A stretch of 64,000 bases of DNA from positions 124,001-188,000 of the forward strand of contig NZ_SRMF01000004.1 of the NCBI RefSeq assembly GCF_004768465.1, read 5' to 3'. Position numbers and translations under genes: made by a program. Source of the stretch: Natronospirillum operosum (lineage in GTDB: Bacteria; Pseudomonadota; Gammaproteobacteria; Pseudomonadales; Natronospirillaceae). Under the pieces are notes generated by a model. That model worked only from the letters and a program-made list of their open reading frames with translations. It had not been told where the DNA came from and did no database searches. This document shows, piece after piece, positions 57,829 through 64,000 of this stretch (positions within the stretch are counted from its first letter, which is position 1; every line of letters begins with the position of its first letter).

Positions 57829-58812
57829 CTATTGAGCCGCTGCTCTGATACGATCGATCAGGTCTGCCAGATCATCAGATTGGTCAGCCAGTTCGTCATG
57901 CATTGGCATGACTGCTTCAATAAAAGGCGCCTTCTCTACTTCATTGATTTCGACACCCATCTCATTCTGAGCAGTCTCCAGTGCTGCCATCGCGGTTTCA
58001 TTCCAGGACTCAGAGTGAAAGGCCTGGGCTTCCGACGCGGCCTGCCGCATCGCTACCTGCTGATCTTCCGTCAGGCCATCCCAAACTGCGGTAGAGATAA
58101 CAACCACCGAGGGAATGATGGTGTGCTCGTTCAGCGAGAAGTTGCTTACCACTTCTCCATGACGGGCATTGGTCAGGGCGGTTGGGTTGTTCTCAGCCAC
58201 GGCAACCACGCCTTGCTGCAGCGCGCTGTACAATTCACCCCAATCGATAGGCGTTGGATCGCCGCCCAGCAGCTCAACCATCCGAATCGCCGACGGGCTA
58301 GGCTGCACCCGCACATTAACGCCCTCCAGATCTGCTGGTGAGTTTACGGCACGGTCCCCGTAGAAAGAACGCGCACCCTCTGTCAGAAAGGCAAGACCGA
58401 TAAAGCCCCTGTCGCGTGAAGCGTTCAGTATGTCCTGACCAATCTCACCGTTGATCACGGTTTCGAAATGCTCTTCACTCTCGAAGATGAATGGCAGGTT
58501 CATTACGGCATAAAGCGGTTCGAAAGCTTCAAGCTCGGCAGTATTGCTACGGGCCATGGCCAGGATCCCGCTTTCTACCAACTCCATGGATTCACGCTGA
58601 GATCCAAGCTGGGCGTTGGCATAAACGCGAATATTGAGTTCTCCATCCGTCAGCTCGGAGAGGCGTTCGCCCATGTACTCCATGCTGATGTGCGTCGGGT
58701 GATCTTCGGGGTTGTTGTGGTTCAGGCGCAGTGTTTCTGACTGAACCAGAGAGGCCACTGAGAGCAGCAAAGCCCCCGCCAGGGCGGAGCTCCGCAGATG
58801 TTTGATTGTCAT
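57829..58812 (-). CDS. TRAP transporter solute-binding protein (DctP family)
   Basis: 327 aa with a signal peptide (SSALAGALLLSVASLVQS). The family features include LEGVNVRVQPSPSAIRMVEL, whose conserved Arg binds the ligand carboxylate, and TALTNARHGEVVSNFSLNEH. It is periplasmic. Beside UxuA, Eda and UxuB the likely ligand is a hexuronate such as glucuronate. It is divergent from the permease genes and is first in the leftward arm. Confidence 0.93.
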   Translation of the reverse strand: MTIKHLRSSALAGALLLSVASLVQSETLRLNHNNPEDHPTHISMEYMGERLSELTDGELNIRVYANAQLGSQRESMELVESGILAMARSNTAELEAFEPLYAVMNLPFIFESEEHFETVINGEIGQDILNASRDRGFIGLAFLTEGARSFYGDRAVNSPADLEGVNVRVQPSPSAIRMVELLGGDPTPIDWGELYSALQQGVVAVAENNPTALTNARHGEVVSNFSLNEHTIIPSVVVISTAVWDGLTEDQQVAMRQAASEAQAFHSESWNETAMAALETAQNEMGVEINEVEKAPFIEAVMPMHDELADQSDDLADLIDRIRAAAQ

Positions 58813-58915
58813 GAGTCGTGTCTCCAGTTTTATTGTTTCGAGAGGCGCGTGCTCTCTTTTTTTGGTGCACCAGTTTTCGATTGCACGACCAAAAGATGGC
58901 TTACGGAATTCATTA

Positions 58916-58944
58916 TGTCAACCAATAACTAAAATTGGTTGACA
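58916..58944. promoter_or_regulatory. Inverted-repeat operator in the divergent hexuronate promoter
   Basis: TGTCAACCAAT and ATTGGTTGACA, perfect 11-bp arms with a 7-base spacer. Each arm ends in an outward-facing TTGACA, so the dyad overlaps the -35 of both divergent promoters. ATTGG/CCAAT half-sites resemble the ExuR/UxuR consensus (ATTGGTATACCAAT). Binding by the GntR regulator is inferred. Confidence 0.7.
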
Positions 58945-59035
58945 ACTTATGTCACAGGAGCGACTCTCTCGAAAAAGAAGATCAGACTATGAGTTCTGGT
59001 CGTCCATCACAAAAATAAGACAAGAGGTCTTCCGT

Positions 59036-59560
59036 ATGAAACGCGCACTGGACTTTGTGCTCGGTACGACTGTCTTTCTGATACTGGCTACCATCGTCGT
59101 CAGTGTGTCATGGCAGGTTTTGTCCCGCTACGTACTCGGAACTTCAAGCACGGCCACAAGTGAGGTCGCACGGCTGCTGTTCATGTGGCTGGCACTGCTG
59201 GGCGGGGCCTATACATTTGGTCAGGTCCGACATCTGGCGATAGACATTCTGCCACTCGCGTTACGTGGTCGCCCTCGCCAAATCCTGAATACTCTCATTT
59301 TGCTGATCGTGGCCAGCTTTGCTTTTTTTGTCATGGTTCGCGGAGGCTGGACCATGGTTTCACGCACTCTGGCGACAGGCCAGGCAACCCCAACCCTGGG
59401 GCTGCCCATGGGTTACGTCTACGGAGCCCTCCCCGCCGCTGGAATCATCATCCTTGTGTACTGTGTCATGTTTCTGGGACGCATCTGGCTGAATCCGAAG
59501 TCGGAGGGCGGTTTCGCCATCGATCCTCACAAAGCACCCGCCCCAGAAGAGAGAGCCTGA
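59036..59560 (+). CDS. TRAP transporter small permease (DctQ family)
   Basis: 174 aa from the ATG at 59036, preceded by AGAGG; a longer in-frame start at 58949 would give an unusual hydrophilic N-terminus. Four membrane helices are seen (FVLGTTVFLILATIVVSVSW, LLFMWLALLGGAYTFG, and others). The conserved WLALLGGAY segment is typical. It pairs with the large permease 1 bp downstream. Confidence 0.9.
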   Translation: MKRALDFVLGTTVFLILATIVVSVSWQVLSRYVLGTSSTATSEVARLLFMWLALLGGAYTFGQVRHLAIDILPLALRGRPRQILNTLILLIVASFAFFVMVRGGWTMVSRTLATGQATPTLGLPMGYVYGALPAAGIIILVYCVMFLGRIWLNPKSEGGFAIDPHKAPAPEERA

Positions 59561-59561
59561 T

Positions 59562-60860
59562 ATGAACATGACAGTACTCGTGCTTTTCGGTTCGTTTGCG
59601 CTGCTGATGTTCCTTGGCGTGCCTATCGCCTTCGCGATTGGTGTAGCGGCAACACTGACATTTCTCCTGTTCATGACCACGGAGCAATCGCTCAGTATTG
59701 TGGCCCAGCAGATGGCTTCTGGGCTGGACAGTTTCACGCTGCTGGCGATTCCCTTCTTCATCCTGGCAGGCAACATCATGAACCGCGGCGGGATTGCGCT
59801 GCGCCTGATTGATCTGGCGAAAGTGCTCGCGGGTCGGCTTCCGGGATCTCTTGCACATGTCAACATCATCTCCAACATGCTGTTCGGCGCACTGTCCGGT
59901 TCAGCTGTAGCGTCGGCGGCCGCCGTCGGGGGCGTGATGTCTCCGATACAGAAACGGGACGGCTATGACCCTGCCTTTTCCACTGCCGTCAACGTTACGT
60001 CTTGTCCAACGGGGCTCTTGATTCCCCCCAGCACAACGCTGATCGTCTATTCGTTGATCAGTGGCGGCACCTCGATAGCAGCCTTGTTTCTGGCCGGATA
60101 CCTCCCTGGCATCCTGATCGGCTTGTCGCTGATGGTGGTAGCGGGAATCATTGCAAAACGAAAGGGTTATCCGGTCGCAGAAAAATCCTCTTTCAAGGAC
60201 GTAAGAGCCGCCGTCGGCCGGGCGATATTGCCTCTGGGTCTGATCTTTATTGTTATTGGTGGAATTATCAGTGGCGTTTTTACGGCCACGGAAGCTTCCG
60301 CCATCGCTGTCGCCTATTCACTCTTGCTGGCTCTGGTTTGGTACCGGGAAATCGGAATCAAGGATCTCCCGAGGATCTTTGTCGACTCTGCAGTGACAAC
60401 CTCCATCGTACTTTTTCTGATCGGCTGTTCGATTGCCATGTCCCGGGCAATGGCTTTCGGTGATGTGCCCTCTACCATCTCGTCATTCATGATCGGGCTA
60501 TCAGAAAACCCGGTGATCATTCTGTTATCCATTACAGCGGTACTGCTACTGATCGGTACCTTCATGGACATGACGCCGGCACTGCTTATATTTACGCCCA
60601 TTTTCATGCCAGTCATGCAGGGGCTGGGTATAGATCCGGTGCATTTCGGGATCATCATGACGATCAATCTGTGTGTCGGCATATGCACCCCACCCGTGGG
60701 TTCTGCGCTATTTGTGGGCTGCTCCATCAGCGGTGTGAGCATTGGGCAGGTCATGAAACCGATACTCCCATTTTATTTCGTACTGATCGCCTGTGTTTTG
60801 CTGGTGACTTTCATACCTCAGATCAGCCTGTTTTTACCACAACTCATCCTGGGCTACTGA
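59562..60860 (+). CDS. TRAP transporter large permease (DctM family)
   Basis: 432 aa, multiple membrane helices. Typical motifs are FLGVPIAFAIGVAATLTF, FFILAGNIMNRGGIALRLID, GALSGSAVASAAAVGGVM, and the late MTINLCVGICTPPVGSALFV. It forms the Na+-coupled transport channel with DctQ. The binding protein for it is encoded divergently at 57829-58812. Confidence 0.94.
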   Translation: MNMTVLVLFGSFALLMFLGVPIAFAIGVAATLTFLLFMTTEQSLSIVAQQMASGLDSFTLLAIPFFILAGNIMNRGGIALRLIDLAKVLAGRLPGSLAHVNIISNMLFGALSGSAVASAAAVGGVMSPIQKRDGYDPAFSTAVNVTSCPTGLLIPPSTTLIVYSLISGGTSIAALFLAGYLPGILIGLSLMVVAGIIAKRKGYPVAEKSSFKDVRAAVGRAILPLGLIFIVIGGIISGVFTATEASAIAVAYSLLLALVWYREIGIKDLPRIFVDSAVTTSIVLFLIGCSIAMSRAMAFGDVPSTISSFMIGLSENPVIILLSITAVLLLIGTFMDMTPALLIFTPIFMPVMQGLGIDPVHFGIIMTINLCVGICTPPVGSALFVGCSISGVSIGQVMKPILPFYFVLIACVLLVTFIPQISLFLPQLILGY

Positions 60861-60893
60861 CGACGTGACTGGCAAAGCAGTTAAGGATTCACA

Positions 60894-63269
60894 ATGAAAA
60901 CGTTAAAGAACTGGAACCTTGAAAAGAACGATGACACGACAGTCTACCTGAGAGTGGAAGATCGCCATCTGGTCTGCATCAACATTCTGGCAGACACGCT
61001 GTTCCGTGTGCGGCTACTAAAAGACGGCACCTGGCGCCTTGACCGCTCATGGACAATCAACCCTGATGGTCAAACCTTCCCGCAGGGCCGTTCACGTGAT
61101 TCAGTTGCAGGTTTCAGCTGCCCTTCATACCGCCTGACGCAGTCAGAGAACCAGTTGCAGATTGAAACAGGTTCATTGCGGCTTACCATTACGCAGCCAT
61201 TGCAGTTTACCTGGGAAGCACGAACGGAAAGAGGCTGGGCGCTGGTCACAGAAGACAGACCAACCGGCGCCTACATGCTGGGGGTTCGCACGCATGCCCA
61301 TTCCCACTTTCTCCGCCGACAGTCCAAAGAAAGGGTATATGGACTGGGCGAGAAAGCCGGGAAGCTGGAACGGTCGAAGCGGCGCTTCGAGATGCGCAGC
61401 CTGGACGCCATGGGCTATGACGCAGAGCATACCGACCCGCTCTATAAACACCTGCCCTTTACCATTACCCAAACCGAGTCTGTTGGCAGCTTCAGTATCT
61501 TTTACGACACGTTGAACACCTGTGTCTTGGACATCGGGCGGGAGCTGGACAACTACCACGCGCCTTATCGCTCATTCACTGCTGATGATGGTGATCTGGA
61601 TTACTACTTCCGGTGGTCCCCACGAATCCTCGACCTTGTCAAAAGTCAGCTCGAATTGACTGGCGGTATGGCGTTGCCACCTCGCTGGTCTCTGGGCTAT
61701 TCGGGTTCGACGATGGCTTACACGGATGCGCCCGACGCACAGAATCAACTCATCGGCTTCTTGCAGAAGCTGGAAGAAGAAGGGATTCCCTGCGACAGCT
61801 TCCATCTGTCATCAGGCTACACCTCGATTGAGGATAAACGCTATGTGTTTACCTGGAACAGGGAAAAGATCCCTGATCCGGTAAAGCTGACCGGACAGTT
61901 CAATGATGCCGGCGTAAGACTGATTGCCAACATAAAACCCTGTTTGCTGAGAAATCATCCTCATTATCAGGAAGTGGCTCAGAGAAACCTCTTCATCAAG
62001 GACAGTGAGTCTGACAACCCGGAGCTTTCCAGCTTCTGGGACGACGAAGGGTCTCATCTCGACTTCACCAATCCCGACACACTTGCCTGGTGGCAAGACA
62101 ATGTGACTCATGCGTTGCTGGATCAAGGCATTACTTCCACCTGGAATGACAACAACGAATTTGAAGTCTGGGATCATGGCGCTCGCTGCCACGGTTTTGG
62201 AAACGAGATCGAGGTCGGTCTGATACGCCCGCTGCATTCATTGTTGATGGTCCATGCCTCCTGGGAGGCACAGTCACACTACAGCCCCCAAACCAGGCCG
62301 TATCTGGTTACACGTTCGGGATGCGCTGGCCTGCAACAGTTCGCACAGACCTGGACCGGTGACAACAGAACCAACTGGGAAAGCCTGCGCTGGAACATCC
62401 GCATGGGGCTGGGTCTGTCTCTTTCCGGCATCTACAACATTGGGCATGACGTCGGGGGATTTGCGGGCCCGCAACCAGGACCGGAACTTTTGCTGCGCTG
62501 GGTCCAGAACGGCATATTCCATCCCAGATTCACCATTCACAGCTGGAATGATGACGGGTCAGTCACCGAGCCGTGGACGCATCCCGGTGTCGTCCGGGAG
62601 ATACGAGCTGCCATCCGATTCCGCTATCGTCTGTTGCCGTATCTCTATACCTGTCTCTGGCAGGCGGTGAACCACAAGGAACCCATACTGCGACCGACGT
62701 TTCTGGACCATGAAAGTGACCCGCGGACCTACGATGACACCGACGACTTCCTGTTGGGGAGGGATCTGCTGGTAGCCTCGGTGGTCGAGGAAGGGGCGAT
62801 TACGCGTGTTGTCTACCTGCCGGACAATGGCTCGGGCTGGTGGGATTTCTGGACCGGTCAATGGCACAGCCCGGGCACTCGGGTTGAACAATCGGTATCA
62901 CTGGAAGACATGCCGTTATTCGTGCGAGCAGGGTCGATCCTGCCCCTGGCCGATGAGGCAGAAAAAGCGACGCCGGAGGCTGAAGTTGGTCGGACACTAA
63001 TGCTGTTCCCGGCACCCGGGTCGTTTTCAAGCACCTCAATGATCTTTGATGACGATGGCGAGTCTCGAGACGGACCACAGTGCATCACGGAATTGCAGCT
63101 CAGCGGGGATGATCAAGGCCTGGAACTCAACCTGACCCATACTGGCGACATGCCATTTCCGTTCTCCCAACTCAAGGTATCTCTGCCCGCTGGCGAGCGC
63201 AGGCCATTGAGCTGCAAAGGTCAATTGATCAAGAAGGGCGGGCTGATAACGGTCAGGGAGGGCTCATGA
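60894..63269 (+). CDS. GH31 alpha-glycosidase (alpha-xylosidase/alpha-glucosidase-like)
   Basis: 791 aa. A galactose-mutarotase-like N-domain leads to a TIM barrel. The catalytic nucleophile is Asp419 in TWNDNNEFEVWD and the acid/base is Asp490 in TWTGDNRTNW. Other motifs are YGLGEKAGKL, ISGYTS-like HLSSGYTSIED, and IFHPRFTIHSWN. No signal peptide is evident, so it is cytosolic. In this locus it would release a uronic-acid- or xylose-containing unit after import, but the exact substrate cannot be assigned. It is 33 bp after dctM and overlaps uxuB. Confidence 0.9.
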   Translation: MKTLKNWNLEKNDDTTVYLRVEDRHLVCINILADTLFRVRLLKDGTWRLDRSWTINPDGQTFPQGRSRDSVAGFSCPSYRLTQSENQLQIETGSLRLTITQPLQFTWEARTERGWALVTEDRPTGAYMLGVRTHAHSHFLRRQSKERVYGLGEKAGKLERSKRRFEMRSLDAMGYDAEHTDPLYKHLPFTITQTESVGSFSIFYDTLNTCVLDIGRELDNYHAPYRSFTADDGDLDYYFRWSPRILDLVKSQLELTGGMALPPRWSLGYSGSTMAYTDAPDAQNQLIGFLQKLEEEGIPCDSFHLSSGYTSIEDKRYVFTWNREKIPDPVKLTGQFNDAGVRLIANIKPCLLRNHPHYQEVAQRNLFIKDSESDNPELSSFWDDEGSHLDFTNPDTLAWWQDNVTHALLDQGITSTWNDNNEFEVWDHGARCHGFGNEIEVGLIRPLHSLLMVHASWEAQSHYSPQTRPYLVTRSGCAGLQQFAQTWTGDNRTNWESLRWNIRMGLGLSLSGIYNIGHDVGGFAGPQPGPELLLRWVQNGIFHPRFTIHSWNDDGSVTEPWTHPGVVREIRAAIRFRYRLLPYLYTCLWQAVNHKEPILRPTFLDHESDPRTYDDTDDFLLGRDLLVASVVEEGAITRVVYLPDNGSGWWDFWTGQWHSPGTRVEQSVSLEDMPLFVRAGSILPLADEAEKATPEAEVGRTLMLFPAPGSFSSTSMIFDDDGESRDGPQCITELQLSGDDQGLELNLTHTGDMPFPFSQLKVSLPAGERRPLSCKGQLIKKGGLITVREGS

Positions 63270-64000
63270 ACGAAGGTAGCACGCAGTTGAAGCCACGCTG
63301 GTTGCACATTGGTTTTGGCGCTTTCGCGCGGGCGCACACAATGGCTGCGCTGGATCGAAGCAACAAGGAAGGCGCCTCTGATTGGGGTGCAGTGGTCGCC
63401 CGCCTGAACTCCGGTGCCGACCAACTGGATGCTCTGGAACAAGCCGGATTCGAATATAACGTGGCGGAAGTCGATGACTCGGGCACAGCGGTGCAGACGG
63501 TAAAAGCAGTCGTTGGCACCTGTCACCCCGCACGCGACGGAAAAGACGCACTGAACGACCTGATAGCGTCACCCGAGTTGTCACTGATTACATTGACCAT
63601 CACCGAGAAGGGCTATAGAGACGGCCCCGCCATGACGGCATTGTGCAGCGGTCTATCAAAACGCAAGCAGAATGGAGAAGCGGGGCTGACCATTCTGTCA
63701 TGCGACAACCTTTCAGAAAACGGCGAACTGACTCGGCAGGCGGTGTTGGATAAAGCGTCCGCCGACGACTCGGAACTGGCTGGCTGGATCGAGAAAGAGT
63801 GTCGCTTCCCATCTTCCATGGTCGATCGGATCGTGCCTGCCATGACGGCAGAGAGCCACAACAAGCTGGAGGCCTTGTTGGGCAAGAGAGACTCCAACGG
63901 CGTAATCTGTGAACCATTTTTCCAATGGGTGGTAGAAGACAACTTCCTCGACGCCAGGCCGCCTCTGGAATTGGCCGGTGTACAGTGGGTAGATGATATT
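63266..64000 (+). CDS. uxuB: D-fructuronate reductase / mannitol dehydrogenase family (3' partial)
   Basis: 245 codons are open to the window edge. The start at 63266 overlaps the GH31 stop (ATGA). Family pattern: LHIGFGAFARAHTM (NAD-binding Gly loop), TITEKGYRDG, and LSCDNLSENG followed by FPSSMVDRIVPAM. It reduces fructuronate to mannonate, the step before UxuA, which fits the operon exactly. The C-terminal domain with the catalytic Lys lies outside the window. Confidence 0.88.
   Translation, partial: MNEGSTQLKPRWLHIGFGAFARAHTMAALDRSNKEGASDWGAVVARLNSGADQLDALEQAGFEYNVAEVDDSGTAVQTVKAVVGTCHPARDGKDALNDLIASPELSLITLTITEKGYRDGPAMTALCSGLSKRKQNGEAGLTILSCDNLSENGELTRQAVLDKASADDSELAGWIEKECRFPSSMVDRIVPAMTAESHNKLEALLGKRDSNGVICEPFFQWVVEDNFLDARPPLELAGVQWVDDI

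Overview
The window reads as chromosomal DNA of a Gram-negative bacterium, most likely a marine or saline gammaproteobacterium. This is inferred from the GC-rich, densely packed genes, an OsmC-YcaO fusion, a giant tandem UvrA, many LysR/TetR/AraC/MerR regulators, and a TRAP transporter inside a hexuronate cluster. I cannot name the genus from sequence alone. No rRNA, tRNA or CRISPR array was seen. Both edges cut genes: a thiamine-diphosphate dehydrogenase at the left and a fructuronate reductase at the right.

Layout. 1-2853: a fused E1 alpha/beta 2-oxoacid dehydrogenase translationally coupled to a FabD-like acyltransferase that lacks the malonate-binding Arg. 2899-4808: a pirin gene divergent from a LysR regulator. 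4842-10162: a two-gene operon of an AAA/DUF4143 ATPase and a 1339-residue NACHT-like NTPase with a C-terminal PD-(D/E)XK-like motif. It starts inside a 46-bp near-perfect palindrome and is the best candidate for an undescribed defence-type system. 10223-15958: a 1911-aa double UvrA whose linker is partly encoded by a palindromic repeat element. 16011-24040: an AT-richer accessory island. It holds (a) DUF262 protein - HEPN protein - m5C methyltransferase and (b) m5C methyltransferase - MORC-like GHKL ATPase - unknown 290-aa protein. Fossil IS3, IS21 and possible HsdR pieces lie between and beside them, and a 24-bp IS-end direct repeat brackets module (b).

24179-54885: ordinary accessory and metabolic genes in short operons, each commonly paired with a divergent regulator. 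They include a serine hydrolase with an internally deleted second copy about 12 kb away, a DMT exporter, a methyltransferase, an ElaB/holin-like inner-membrane trio, a KAS II-like enzyme, an AAC(3)-I-like acetyltransferase, a MerR-controlled epimerase, a YcaQ-family protein, a GerW/DUF2953 pair, OsmC-YcaO, a FitAB/VapBC-type toxin-antitoxin pair, an isochorismatase-fold protein and a glycerophosphodiesterase.

54917-64000: a glucuronate/hexuronate utilisation locus. Leftward run Eda, UxuA, a GntR regulator, a GH2 remnant and the TRAP solute-binding protein. Rightward run the two TRAP permeases, a GH31 glycosidase and UxuB. The two arms are joined by a divergent promoter region carrying an 11-bp-arm inverted repeat that looks like the GntR operator. 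The expected route is glycoside hydrolysis or TRAP import, then fructuronate to mannonate (UxuB), to 2-keto-3-deoxygluconate (UxuA), and finally Eda. The isomerase UxaC and kinase KdgK are not in view.
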